A DNA stretch of 64,000 nt from Silene noctiflora (Eukaryota; Streptophyta; Magnoliopsida; Caryophyllales; Caryophyllaceae). The translations under genes were made by a program, and so were the position numbers. This document shows, piece by piece, positions 24,533 to 37,083 of this stretch (position 1 is the first letter of the stretch; each line of letters opens with the position of its first letter). A model generated the notes under the pieces. The model saw only the letters and a program-made list of their open reading frames with translations, was not told where the DNA came from and ran no database searches. The stretch is from assembly GCA_009801015.1 (NCBI GenBank), contig VHZZ01000598.1:109884-173883 (forward strand), read 5' to 3'.

Positions 24533-25327
24533 TGTTTTTAGATGGAAGTCTGCCTGCTTATCATTTGGACAAGGGTTTTGAAGGTGGTGTCAAAAATTGG
24601 TTGATTTACATGCAGGTTTGTGTACTTTCATAATTTTATAGCTAGTCGGCGGTTCTGAGGGTAGGCGCTGTCGCGCCGAGTGGTTCAGCAGCATTGCCTG
24701 AACATTTTTTTTTTTCAAAAATCGAAACTTTGGGTTGGATATAAGTCACATAGCCTCTAAGCGGCCTGTCACCTCATCCGCAAAACCTGAAGTGAAATTC
24801 TTTTTGAGAGAACAGTACCTCATCAGCACGTTTCTGAACAGCTTTATATTATTTCTGTATTTCTGTGTTGTGCTGTCACTTGATTTCTACTGACTTCATA
24901 AACACAATGTAATGGTTAGATTTCTACAATTGGAATCGAGTCCAGGTCCGTTACTGTGATGGATCTTCGTACACGGGAGATGTTGATGCAGTTGATCCTG
25001 TATGTAATATTCTCCCTAATCTCTAACTCTGTTTGTTTCAGGATTTTTTCCAATGCCTTAAATTATGGATGATTTATTAGCTAAAGGAATGAAGGATGCA
25101 CAAAATTTATGAATCCTTACACTTCTTTCAAATCGTTAGTAGATAAAAGAAATGTTCTCGTTAAATATTCTACTTAGGAAAACTTGTCAAATGCAAATAC
25201 AGGTTGTTCCGGCAGGATGCTCAGCTGGTGGACTGGGAATGATCCTGCAATGTGATAATTTCTGAGCTTTGTTACTTTCTGGTGCCAAAGTGAAATGCAT
25301 GTCTGATGGCTGGTTCTTCATAAACAT
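24533..25327 (+). pseudogene. Pectin acetylesterase copy C, truncated relic
   Basis: Only parts of a PAE gene remain: intron 1 sequence from ~24010, exon 2 (24533-24615, VFLDGSLPAYHLDKGF), exon 4 (24920-24999), the second half of exon 5 (~25066-25106) and exon 6 (25203-25327). Exons 1, 3 and 7-12 are missing. The exon 5 donor is TT instead of GT. In exon 6 GCSAGG is kept, but a TGA replaces the Arg codon after CDNF. After exon 6 the sequence runs, from about 25390, into the duplicated upstream region of copy D. Its left end is cut off next to the PAP28-like gene. Exon 4 and its preceding intron are identical to copy B over 144 bp. Confidence 0.9.
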
Positions 25328-25926
25328 GTAGAATCGACCTGTACTTTTTCCATTTCAATATGTAAATAATAGTCGTATTTGCTTTGATACCGTGTTTTAG
25401 GAGAAGTAAATGATAAGATACCATGAATAAAGTTTCAATTTCGATACCATTTTGATTCAAAATTTGTACAACTTTTTGCCTAATTAAATTAGAAATGTTG
25501 TAGTTTGAAGTTAAAAACGAAATGTAACGATAATGTTCCTTGTATTTGTTTATTTATTAACATTATTAGAATTGCGTGTTAATTTCAACTGAATTAAACT
25601 GAATTTTAGTTCATGTCTACAATTTTAAGTTTTTTTTTGACAGTTCATTTTAAGTTTTTTTATACGACAGGTGTTCGACAATTATTTGTCGACTTGTCAG
25701 CTAAACAAAATTGTAGTTCCACACTTCCACTATTGAATTTTATTTCCCTTTTTACCTTCACCATGGCTTTCCTATTCGGCGTGCACTATATACGGTTACA
25801 TTTCCATACGTTTGTTCAAAACTCCACTCGCGTAATTTGAATAAACGTATAAAAACGACTTTAAAGGAGAGGAATCCTTATTCCATTTGTACTTTTGTCT
25901 TTGATAACTTCTGAAGACAAAAAATA
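25328..25926 (+). promoter_or_regulatory. Promoter region of PAE copy D
   Basis: From about 25390 this is homologous to the region upstream of copy B. It carries a TATA core at 25787-25792 (gtgcactatatac), ~135 bp before the start codon. No ORF in it is credible. Confidence 0.55.
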
Positions 25927-28552
25927 ATGAACAGTTTAGTGAATTCTTCAAAATGGTTGGAGCTTTTGATTTGCATTGTGATGCTGGTAAAAGTTAATGG
26001 CTTCAATGTTTCAATAACCATTGTTCAAGATGCAGTGGCCAAAGGCGGTGGTAAGTCGACCTGATAAATGAGTCATTCAGATCGGATAAGTTCAAATATT
26101 TGATACACTTTGAGCCGGGTTGGTCTAATAAATTGATTTGCAGTGTGTTTGGATGGAAGCCCACCTGCTTATCATTTCGACAAGGGATTTGAAGCTGGAG
26201 TCGATAATTGGTTGATTTACTTGCAGGTTTGTGCACTTTCTTAACTGTACAGCTAGTTGACGGTTCTGAGTGACTGCAGGACGCTGAATGGCTCAACGAT
26301 TTTGCCTGAATACTTTTTTTAATAAAATAGAAAGTCTGATTAGTTTTTTTCAGGGTGGAGCATGGTGCAACAATGCAACTACATGCCTTGATCGTTCACA
26401 TTCTGCATTTGGTTCATCTAAGTTAATGTCTACCAATTATAACTTCACTGGGATATTAAGCAACGAATCAAAGCATAATCCTGGTACTAGCTTCAGATTT
26501 TAAATTATTTTTTTTTTTTGTTATTTTCTCACTTCTATCGGCGTCTTAATCACATCTTAATGGTTAGATTTCTATAATTGGAATCGTGTCGAGGTTCGTT
26601 ACTGTGATGGATCATCCTACACAGGAGATGTTGAAGCAGTTGATCCTGTATGTAATCTTCCCTAGTCCCATATTCTGTTTGTTTCAGGAATTATCTTTTT
26701 CAATGCCCTAAAAGTTACGACTCCATTTTGATGTTTTTCTTTTCCGCGAAATTGAGTAGAATACAAAGATTTTCTATAGAGGAGCAAGAGTTTGGAGGGC
26801 AGTTATGGATGATTTATTAACAAAAGGAATGAAGGATGCACAAAATGTACGAGTCCATACAATTCCTTTGATCTTTACTAATAAAAATATATTCTTGGTA
26901 AATACTCTACTTACGAAAATTTGTCAAATGCGAGTGCAGGCTGTTCTTGCAGGATGCTCAGCTGGTGGATTGGGAGCGATCCTGCAATGTGATAATTTCC
27001 GAGCTTTGTTACCTTCTGGCGCCAGAGTGAAATGCCTATCTGATGGCGGTTTCTTCATAAACACGTATAATCAACCTAAGTCTTTCATTTTTTTCTAACC
27101 CGTCTTTGATTGAAGTACGGAGTCAGGAATTTTGACTGTAATGAATCTGATTTCAGGGAAGCTCTCTATGGAATGCGACCTCTTCAGGAGTACTTTTCTG
27201 AAGTTGTTACCACACATGTACAGATCAACAGATGTCATTAAAAATCTTTCGGATTCATCCAAAATTTCCCTTTTGTTTCCATTGTATTCTATCAACTGTT
27301 TGGTTGTTTTACGCCAGGGATCAGCAAAAAATTTGCCTGAAGCTTGTACTTCTATATTCAGACCAGAATTGGTAAGAAATGCACTTGTGGCCTGTTAAAT
27401 GAATTCATAGACAGAATTTTTAAGGGATTTTTTGATATCTCATTTCTGTTATACTGAAAGGCGATCATTATTGGCATTACAGTGCATTTTCCCACGGCAT
27501 GCAGCCAGGGACATTCAGACGCCGTTGTTTCTGCTAAACTCAGCCTATGATTCGTGGCAGGTATACACAACTGCTCTTTCTACTTCTCTTTTCTAGTTCA
27601 AACTGACTGAAGAAATGAAATGAATGCAAAATCCTGTGGGATTGAATGCTTTTACTGAGCAAAATTTTACTTTTACAAAACCCAAGCAGATGTTACCTAA
27701 GCCTAGCTTGGTAAGTCATTGACGATGATATTCATGAATCATAACCGATGTTATAAGCCCTTTGCCAGTCAACAGTAAAACCGCTATCTTGAGCTCCTTT
27801 ATGCTAAAAAACTAGTCTAATGCTAAATTCGACATAATTATCATATGATGCAGATAGTCAATATTTACCTCCATGGTGTGGTTGATCCTCATGGAAAATG
27901 GAGAAATTGTACAATTGATATAACCCGGTGTTCTGACAGCCAGATTCTAGACTTACAAGGTTAACTCTTGCACTTTTCAGTTTATCATCTTGCTATCAGT
28001 ATTCATTAGCGCATGTTTAGTTACTCCTCTCAGAGTATAGCACACGAAAAGAATAGTATTTACAGGTAAAATTAGCCATATGAAGTATCCTTACTGTCAC
28101 TAATATAAATGGAATCACAAACATCATTTTCAGGTTTCAACAAACAGTTCATAATGGCATTGTCGAGCATAGGCGACAACCCGACTAGAGGGTTGTTCAT
28201 TAACTCTTGTTACTGTCACTGCCAAAGTGAGGCCCAAGGAACATGGTTTGCGGAGGACTCTCCTCGTCTAAACAATACTGTGAGAAATTTGCATCTTATT
28301 CTCCTTATATGATTATTTATGACGGAAAATACAAAATACATGCAATGTAGTTAGTTATTTTTGCTACATTTCTTCATATTCAAAAGACAGAATAGCGACA
28401 TTTATTCAATCAATGTTCTAACCAGAAATGTTTATACTTTACAGACGATTGCAAAAGCATTTGGTGATTGGTTTTATGACCGCAATCCATTCCAGAAGAT
28501 TGACTGCCCTTACCCTTGTGATAAAACTTGTCGTCACGCTGTCTCTGCGTAA
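25927..28552 (+). CDS. PAE: Pectin acetylesterase copy D, 12 exons, 393 aa
   Basis: Exons: 25927-26050, 26144-26226, 26354-26483, 26568-26647, 26760-26846, 26940-27064, 27157-27217, 27318-27371, 27483-27560, 27854-27959, 28134-28279, 28445-28552, all GT-AG. CE13 pectin O-acetylesterase, predicted secreted to the wall. Start [20 protein letters not shown] gives a signal peptide cut near KVNG. The family blocks are [46 protein letters not shown] (Ser175), AYDSWQ (Asp271), SCYCHCQ (His338) and [19 protein letters not shown]. The motif after KCLSD reads GGFFIN where the siblings have AGFFIN. The copy is intact. It is a mosaic: exon 1 and intron 1 follow copy A, while tracts around intron 4 and intron 7 are identical to copy B. 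Confidence 0.93.
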
Positions 28553-29378
28553 CAATGAGGTTTCTCTGGTCTTAAGTTACCCCATAGGACATAAAACTCA
28601 AACATACATACCTTCTAGGTGAAGTTTACACCAGTTATATTCTCAAACTTATCTTGTAACAGCCGAACTATTAATATTATCAAACCGTTTTAAAGGAGGC
28701 TTACTATAACCTACACCCTATGTCAAGGACATGTAGTTTAATCATACTCTCGAGATTAATAAAGATAAAGATTCATCATTTGTATTGTACGCGTGTTTAT
28801 TAGTTAAACTTTTACATACAGAAAAAAGTTTGCTACCCCAGAATTTCGTACATAGTTCCGCCCTTGGCCACTACCAAGTGAAATGGATGAATGTTACTTT
28901 CCCAAAATGAAGATAGTAGTATAATATAAATATAAATATAAATATTTAAAATAAAAAAAAGTCAAACCCAAAGTTTGATCAATGTAAATCTTGACATTAG
29001 TGTGAAATTATGAGTATATATGACAAAAAGTTAAAGCAAAAGTTTTGACTTATAAATCTTGAAAACTAAGTGACTGCCGTCCAAGAAGCCAGTCTGGTTC
29101 ATGTCTCTTTTGTCATGGAAGCCATGTTCTTCAACCGGAAAACATGTTAGTTTCATATCTTTATGTAACGGTAAGGTAACCGTTTTTGGATCATTAACGT
29201 GTGCCTAGTGAATACAGAATAAAAAAATCCTTTCTTTTAATAAGGAAAATGAATCTTCCTACATATAGTAATATGACATATACATATATTTAGTCTATAT
29301 ATAGTGAGCTGAAAATTTAGTCTTTTACAGCTCTGTATCTGTTTTTTGTTTTGGGAATAAGCTTTGTTTGGAGGCAGG
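28553..29378 (+). promoter_or_regulatory. Spacer and promoter of PAE copy E
   Basis: AT-rich with no coding sequence. A strong TATA box (tctatatatag, 29294-29304) lies ~80 bp upstream of the copy E start. This promoter is not visibly related to those of B and D. Confidence 0.6.
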
Positions 29379-30514
29379 ATGGTTAATAGGTCGAAATGGA
29401 TCGAGTTTTTGATCTGCATTGTGATGGTGATTAGAGTTAATGGTTTTTATGTTCCGATAACATTTGTTCAAGATGCAGTAGCTAAAGGGGGTGGTAAGTA
29501 TATTTTTCTTGTATAACTTGGATCTTTGAGTAAAAAAGTTTCGAAAAATATATATGAAGTAAAAATGTAATGAATGCAGTTTGCTTGGATGGAAGTCCAC
29601 CAGCTTACCATTTTCACAAGGGTTTTGGAGCTGGAATCAACAATTGGTTGATTCATATGGAGGTTTGTGCTTACTTTCTCGATGTTAACTATTTTAGCGG
29701 GAAAAGTTATTAACAGGCGATGCTGATGAAATGGGTTCGAAATTATGTCCTTTTGCAGTGATGCTGTCTTTTTTTTTTTTTTTATAATTGGTGCATAGGG
29801 AATCATAAGGACAATATTAATGTAGATGAATACCGATCATAGGTCATGGCCTCTTGGATACGAATCTAGTACCTACTGACTGTACAAAGGCCACATTTCC
29901 GTCAGATTAGGCTATACTAGAGTCAGACTTGTATCGTTAACAACTAGGCTAGCTGAAATATGACTATTGGAAAGCGTAATGACATTTGATGGAATCTGTT
30001 CATATATGATATATCATTGGTTTTGGTCAGGGTGGAGCATGGTGTAACAGTCCAACGAAGTGCCTAGCGCGCACACTAGACCGTTTAGGTTCATCTAACT
30101 TAATGACAACAAACTACACTTTCTCTGGGATATTGAGTAACCAGGCAAAGTATAATCCTGGTACTAAACCTGTTTCCTTTTTCAGCATTCATATTATATT
30201 TATGTGTTACGGAGTATAATACTACTGACTTCTGACAAATCTGGTAGACTTTTACAACTGGAATCGGATCAAGGTGCGTTACTGTGATGGATCATCATAT
30301 ACAGGAGATGTCGAAGCTGTTGATCCTGTAAGTAATTCCTGATACACAAGCATCACTTATTGATTTATAGTTAATGTGTACTTATGCTGTTATTTACGCT
30401 GAAATGAGCAGAATGCGAAAGTTTACTACAGAGGAGCTAGACTTTGGAGGGCAATCATGGATGATTTATTAGCCAAGGGAATGAAGGATGCTCAAAATGT
30501 ATGATCTATGATAA

Positions 30515-30548
<34 letters not shown>

Positions 30549-32319
30549 CATTTCAGATTCGAGTCGTTTTCTAGTCAATTGGGTCATTTTTGGGTCAATT
30601 CTAGATCATGACTGGCTTTGGATTGTTTTGTTCATGTTTTGTGCTGGTCAATTTGGTTAGGTCATTTGGTCGAGCAATTTTTGCCAAGTCTAGTTAGTTT
30701 TATTCGTCCTTAGGATGTCCGAGTGTCGAGAATCCGATACAAGTATGCAAGATAACTTTGTACTAAAGAGAGGCTGGGAAATAATGCAGGCAATTCTAGC
30801 AGGATGTTCAGCAGGTGGTCTTGGTGCTATTCTACAATGTGACAATTTTCGGGGATTGCTGCCATCTACTGCCAAAGTGAAATGCCTCTCTGATGCCGGA
30901 TTCTTCATAAACGCGTAACATTCTATCGATCCACTGTGATTTCCTATTTTCTTAGCCAATCTTGGTTTAAGGTCTCACAGTTGTCTCTCTAAATTCCTGT
31001 AACAGCAATGATGTTTCCGGAGCACCACATATTCAAGAGTTCTTTGCTGAAGTTGTTAACACACATGTATGCATTTATTCTCTTTCAATTAGCCTTTTTT
31101 ATTTTTAAATTTTTTTTTACCGCTGCAACATCTCGACACTTCTGGTTTGAATCTACTACCAGGGATCAGCAAAAAATCTGCCTGAATCATGTACCTCGAA
31201 ATTCAGTCCTGAACTGGTAAACACCGTCACCTTCCATCCTAAATTAAGCTTTATAACAATTTCATTCTTACCCAAAGATTAATACGTTTTCATCTTTGTA
31301 ATTACAGTGCATGTTCCCGGAATATGCAGCAAGGGACATTCAGACGCCGTTGTTTCTGCTAAATGCAGCCTACGATACCTGGCAGGTATGAAGCATGAAC
31401 ATAAATAACTCTTTCAAATCTAGTAATATATCTATGGAAAACCGTAACTTCCCGAGAACTGAAGAAAGATCTGATAATAACTGAAGACATGTTTGTCAAC
31501 TTAGCTGGTCAAGTTTTTAGACGCGACACTTCTTAGGATTCAAAATCTGTACGCATAAAAATGCTCACAAGAATATTAGAAAAGACTTACTCTGAATTTT
31601 GATCTGTCAGAGAAACTATTCACATTTTTTTTGTTAGGTAAAAGTAATCAGGACTCACGAGGGTATTTTAAGGGTTGACGGATTTTGAGGCCAAGTCCTG
31701 AGAACTATGTCATGACGACTTCTGAAATCGTGTCATTTGGTGCAGGTAAAAAATACATTAGCACCAGGAGTAGCTGATCGACATGGAACATGGAGAGATT
31801 GCAAGAGTAACATAACACAATGTTCCGACTCTCAGCTCCAAACATTGCAAGGTTTATTACTTGTACTTCTAATATGATCGATCTCCCAAAAATCATACAG
31901 AAACTATCGTGTCATTACTCATTACAAATCATGTTTTCAGGTTTCAGGACAGAGTTCTTAGCAGCATTGTCGTCCCTAGGCGACAACCCATCAAGAGGGT
32001 CGTTCATCAACTCTTGCTACAGTCATTGCCAGTCAGGAACTCAAGAAACATGGTTAAGGAACGACTCGCCTCTCCTAGATAACACGGTATGAAGACATCT
32101 CATTTTGCTTATCTACGATAGACAAGTAACATTTTTTTTTTTCCAAGAACATGCCTTGTTCAACTCAGAACTTACAGCAATGCTTTTTACTGTAAATGTC
32201 TAATCTTGCAGACGATATCAGCCGCAGTTGGAGGCTGGTTCTATGACCGCAATCCTTTCCAAAAGATCGATTGCCCCTACCCTTGCGACAAAACGTGTCA
32301 CAACCGCTATTTTGAGTAA
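29379..32319 (+). CDS. PAE: Pectin acetylesterase copy E, 12 exons, 390 aa
   Basis: Exons: 29379-29493, 29580-29662, 30031-30160, 30248-30327, 30412-30498, 30790-30914, 31006-31066, 31163-31216, 31308-31385, 31746-31851, 31941-32086, 32212-32319. Signal peptide [20 protein letters not shown], then [46 protein letters not shown] (Ser172), AYDTWQ (Asp268), SCYSHCQ (His335) and [19 protein letters not shown], ending HNRYFE. All key residues of the CE13 Ser-Asp-His triad and the cysteines are present. It is the most standard member of the cluster, and its introns show little similarity to those of A-D, so it is an older duplicate. Intron 5 holds a run of 27 T (30517-30543) and a repeat-like stretch with gggtcatttttgggtca motifs. 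Confidence 0.94.
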
Positions 32320-33893
32320 CTCGTACATTTTCACATATGGATCGAAAAACATCCACAGAAAAAAGAAACCAAGTAGTCTACAAGCTGCACATAACATTTC
32401 ACATACGTAGAGATACATTATTTATCGATTTATATCCGATTTATTTTCGAGACATCGTCGATCATAAATCTAGAAAGTACGAATTGGTTGCAAGGAGTTG
32501 CGTTATTAAATTGTTCAATGTGACAGTATTATGCATTGTCATTTTATATTGTGACAGGAGTATTATTGCATTTGTTAAGCAGATTAGATTGCCATCTTCA
32601 TACGCATTGTTTGATAGATAATGTTTGGTTCATCTCATGTCAACGTGTACGTTAAGAGATAATGTGCCCATATTTGTTAAGCGGTAACGATGGAATTCAC
32701 AGTCGCTACTCGCTCTGTTGAATGATGTGTCATATGCAATCGCTTAATTTATACTTCCTCTAATTCCTTATTATCTTTTCTCTTTTGTTTTTTACATAAG
32801 TCTTTCCTTTTTTTTTGGCAAGTTTTAATCATTCTTTATTATTATTATTATTATTTTATAAAAAGTCAACAATTTCGACTATTTATTCATTCTTCATTAT
32901 TTATTATTTTCACTCTACTATAAACTTTACAACTTACGCTAATTTATTCATTCTTTATTATTTTTCTTATTTTTTATGCCCAAAAGAAAAAGAAAAAGAA
33001 TGATGTACCATCTGAAATATTTTTCTCGTTAATTTTTCGGAAATCATATGAAATGAAAAGTAATTCATGATATGAATAGTGAACACTTGTATGGTTGTAT
33101 TTCGGTTTTTTAGAAAAGGACATAATTTATACAAGTATTATTTTGAGCACAAATTTTCATTTGTAACGTGTTACACAAGCTCGTGAGTCGTGATGCTTGA
33201 CAATCGTTTCAAATACTGTTAAAAATAAAAGGTGGTTCTAAGATAATACAGATGGCTTTCCGTCGCAAGTAAGTTGTATTTTGGAAGAGACATAGGTCAA
33301 GATTAAGTGAGATTGGGTGGCAATCTAATTCCCAAAATGTAACTAATCCTAATTTATTTGCCATGTGAAGTGGCCAGCTAACTGTCCAACACTCACAAGC
33401 CAAGAATTCAATCAATTTTCCTGATTTCAATTTTCAACCTTACCAATTTTGGTTGAATTTACCGCTTGCATAGATCACAAATAAGACAATAATTTTAAAC
33501 TAAATAAATGTAGGTTAAGATTAAAACTGATCAAATAATTTACCGTCTGTATAAATAAGACAATCCTTTTGCTAATATATAAACATTTTGTTTGTTATAT
33601 CTATACAAATGGTATGTTATTTGACTCGTCTTAAGTTTAAGACGAATAGTGCCGTCTTAAAAGAGAATTTGTGACAACTAAATAAAGATTGATTTATTAA
33701 CACATTTTGACCGTTGTAGTTTCTAAATTTCTAATCATACTTCGACAGTGTCAAAATAAGTAGATCATGTTCTCATATTAAGAAAAAAAAGGTGATTGAT
33801 AGTTATTATTATTTTAACCAAAAAAATAGTTATTATTATTATTATTATTTTATTATTATTATTTATAAACGTAACTTTTATTGAGAGATCAAA

Positions 33894-33932
<39 letters not shown>
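33894..33932. repeat. (ATT)n microsatellite
   Basis: About 13 uninterrupted trinucleotide units. A second, interrupted ATT tract lies just before it at about 33828-33870. Confidence 0.95.
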
Positions 33933-33933
<1 letters not shown>

Positions 33934-34980
33934 GGAATAAATGAGTCAAAGGCCGATGCAGTATAATAAAATGGAGATTCAGCTCATCGACTTAATGTTC
34001 ATATGCACCTATTTTAATCACTAAATTAAGAATATTACGGAGTAACATTTTATATTTGTACTTTATTTTCGAGAATTATTTTTAAAAAAAGTCTCTTTTG
34101 TAGAAATTGACAAACCAGTCTTGAATCTAAGTTAATACAGATCGTATTGCTTGTGATGGTCACAAGTTTTCCTTCCACTTACCCTTCTACTTACTCTCCC
34201 TCTTACTTCTTGTAAAACGTCAAAAGCATGTGACGGAATAATGTCGTCACAAATAAAAATTGTGAAGTTAATATCTAGAAACCCATGAAGTGATGAGTTT
34301 TATTCTATAAAGAGGCTTTGGACATCTCCACATGAAAAAAAGTAGGAATAAAAACAAGATGTCCCACAAAAGAAGGTGAAGTACCAAATTCTCATCTAAC
34401 TTGTTCAACAAACAAGATTAATTGTTTCAAATCTGAACTAATTATGCTCATCTTTTCAACAATTTGGCCTCCATGAATTTAAGAAGATTAGTGGACCTCC
34501 TTCAAATTAAGACATCTTTGAAAATAACATTATTTGTAGGAAATTAAAAAATTAAATTGGAGGCCAAGAATCCACTAACCAATTTAATTGTCATCCAACT
34601 TCAATGAATCATATTCGGAAAAAAAATCGGACCTTTTAACAATTGAGCTTACATGTATTTTTTTTTTCTGAATTTTTAAAATTAATAATAAGTTATATTT
34701 TAATTTTTAAAGTATAATTCGAAAACTTTATTATAAAATTCTGAAACTACACCGCCAGTTATTATACTCTTGGAGGTAATACCTCAATTATATAATTCAC
34801 TTAATACTAGCGGTAAATACTACGGAGTACTATACCTCTAGTTATATATCAGCACCGTACAACTAATATACATTTAACCGAACTTATGAGTGAATTTTCC
34901 GAATTTTTTTTATAGTAATCCACTTACTGCATCATATTCGTGTGACTCAAATGGGTAAAGTTTATACACTAATTCTTATT

Positions 34981-35165
34981 TCAGACGGCAACTATCCGTC
35001 TTAACCGTTAAGACGGATAGTTGTCTCTCACACACTTGCAAGTGGGCAGGCAAGTGGATGGAAAATGGATAGTCCCACTTACCTCCCACTTGCAAATATG
35101 TGAGAGGACCACTATCCGTCTTAAGGTTAAGACGGATAGTGGCCGTCTTAAGCAAGACGGACACA
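34981..35165. mobile_element. MITE-like palindromic repeat (actatccgtcttaa family)
   Basis: Both ends contain a small palindrome (actatccgtcttaacc...ttaagacggatagt) and the outer arms are roughly inverted. The centre carries two inverted copies of cccacttgca/tgcaagtggg. A diverged relative (35811-35948) shares acggatagtgtc, tgcaagtgg and ctcccacttgc. No target duplication was identified. Confidence 0.65.
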
Positions 35166-35234
35166 AGTTTATAATGAGACTATTGGACAAAGTATTTGCG
35201 TAGAGTGAATTGTATTCTTTGTCCCAGTTTATTA

Positions 35235-35404
35235 CTCCCTCCATCCCGGTCATTTGTTGTCCTTTGATTATAAGATGACAAGTGGACTAAATTGAAGGTG
35301 AAAGATCAAATTACTCATTAAATACAATCCTAAAATAGAAAGGACAACAAATGATTGAGACACCCAAAATGGAAAAGGACAACAAATGACCGGGACGGAA
35401 GGAG
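35235..35404. mobile_element. Stowaway-like MITE
   Basis: A 170-bp element beginning ctccctccatcccggtcatt and ending aatgaccgggacggaaggag, with TA on both sides (35233-35234, 35405-35406). An internal copy of the arm (aaaggacaacaaatgattgag, ~35339-35359) suggests a nested or rearranged element. Confidence 0.88.
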
Positions 35405-35644
35405 TATTTATCTTTACATTGAGTTTTTGGAAAATGTATTTTAATTAAAACTAAACAATTTATTAAAACAAAAGGAATAATACTTATTTATACCGACAAA
35501 AATGAGGAATATAAGCTATCATACATTTATTTTAAATTGGACAAACTAACATTCCTAAATGAAACCTTATATTAAAAAAAGTTTTATTTTACTTTTCTTT
35601 TTGCGTTGAATAAATCACCCATTACATTAACCACCATTTAACCA

Positions 35645-35750
35645 GCTTAGTTGTAAAAGTCAACCTGGGATTAAATCCCGTCAACATCAAAATCAAACTT
35701 ATAATTCTCTTTCCACCATCTTAACCATTAGACTAAAACCCGATCGGATG
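35645..35750 (-). mobile_element. Possible tRNA-derived SINE head
   Basis: On the minus strand, TTAGTCTAATGGTTAAGATG resembles a Pol III A box and GGGATTTAATCCC resembles a B box (GGTTCRANTCC) about 45 bases later. Without a defined tail or target duplication this is tentative. Confidence 0.35.
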
Positions 35751-35810
35751 CGTATCGACTATCAACCATCATATTATTTATTTATGTATGTATTTGTTTC
35801 ATCGCACTGA

Positions 35811-35948
35811 AAACGGATAGTGTCCCTCACACAATATGCAAGTGGTAATATCCATAGAATACCCCATTTCTCTCCCACTTGCCTCATTATCAGAGGATAT
35901 TATCCGTGTTCAACTTGTGACGGATAGTGTCCGTCACAAGGAAGACGG
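35811..35948. mobile_element. Second MITE-like element of the acggatagt family
   Basis: Shares aaacggatagtgtc, tgcaagtgg, tctcccacttgc and gacggatagtgtc with the element at 34981-35165 in the same order, but is more diverged. Confidence 0.55.
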
Positions 35949-36283
35949 TTTGTTGTTTCATTTATTCTATTCCAAAATTCCATGACCAAATCACCAACCA
36001 GAAGCAATTTACTTTCTGACAAAGCTTCCCCCGTCCCAACTCCCAAGTTACAATCATTAAACCTTAATTCTCAAAACTCTCAAAACTCTACAACTTCCAC
36101 TTTTTTTTTTCTTTCTTTTTTTTTTTTCGTTTTTTCAGTTTTCTTGTTTTTCTCACTTTCAACAAGGTATATATACGCCTTTATCTCAAGTTTCCCACCT
36201 TAAAGTTTTCATCTTTAATTTACTTGTTTTATATCTATGTACTAATACTAATGTACTTGGTTATTTTGTTGTAATCCTCTATG

Positions 36284-36560
36284 CAAATCATGTAAGCGTT
36301 TATTATTTGGTTCTCGCAATTCTCGACATAATTTTCATTATGGGTTATCTGAAAATGTTGTTACAAATCATGTACGATTTGTTGATACAATTCTTAACGT
36401 AATTTTCATTATGGGTTATCTGAAAATGGGTTTTCTTTATGTTCGACACGGCCTAAATTAAATTCTGTTACAAATCATGTATGTTTTGCTGATGCAATTC
36501 TTAACGTAATTTTCATTATGAGTTATCTCGACACGGCTTAATAAATGTTGTTGCATACAA
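36284..36560. repeat. Degenerate tandem repeat upstream of PAE copy F
   Basis: Three units start with caaatcatgta at 36284, 36364 and 36471 and share taattttcattatg and gttatctgaaaatg. Spacing is 80 then 107 bp. It lies in the leader or promoter region of copy F. Confidence 0.8.
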
Positions 36561-36972
36561 GAGGGATGTTGAAAATTTGGTGTGTTTTAGCTATTTTTGC
36601 GAGTGTAAATGAATTACTCCTTATGGGTTATCTGAAAATGGTTTATGTTTGTGTTCGACACGGCGTAAATGTTGTTGCATAGTAAGGAATAGGGATGTTG
36701 AAGATTTGGTATGTGTTCACATGAATTACCCGCGGTTAAAATTTGAATGTAAAGTAATTTAATCAATTAAAGTTATTTTCTTGATGGAAAAACAGCCAAA
36801 AGCTTACTACCAAACTTTATTTAATGTAAAGTTAAAAGCTTTTTCATGTTATTCTCATGAAATTTGTTAATTCTTGATTTTGATCATGTGGGTTATTTAG
36901 AAATGATGTCACTAACATTGCAGAAAGTATTTATTTGTATTACTATAACAGGATTAGCAGTTTAGTTTAATA

Positions 36973-37032
36973 CTCGACTTCGTTCCAGTCATTGATTTAC
37001 CAAAAGGTAAGCAAATGATTGAGACGGAAAAG
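36973..37032. mobile_element. Short Stowaway-like MITE just upstream of PAE copy F
   Basis: A 60-bp palindromic element (ctcgacttcgttccagtcat ... aatgattgagacggaaaag) with TA on both sides. It ends 51 bp before the copy F start codon, probably inside a leader intron. Confidence 0.7.
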
Positions 37033-37083
37033 TATGTTACAGTACGTTCTGATCTCATTTGGTCATGGTTGATTTTATGCAGA

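Larger units (their letters stand above)
32320..36972. other. Spacer between PAE copies E and F, rich in simple repeats and MITEs
   Basis: No coding region supported. Contents: (ATT)n-type microsatellites (33828-33870 and 33894-33932), nested palindromic MITE-like elements (34981-35165, 35811-35948), a Stowaway MITE (35235-35404), a possible tRNA-derived SINE (~35645-35750), a T-rich leader-like stretch at 36100-36150 with tatatata at 36169-36176, and degenerate repeats at 36284-36560. Confidence 0.6.

Noticed and set aside
24533-25327. PAE copy C as a functional short gene
   Set aside because: It lacks exons 1, 3 and 7-12, has a lost donor and an in-frame stop, and cannot encode an enzyme.
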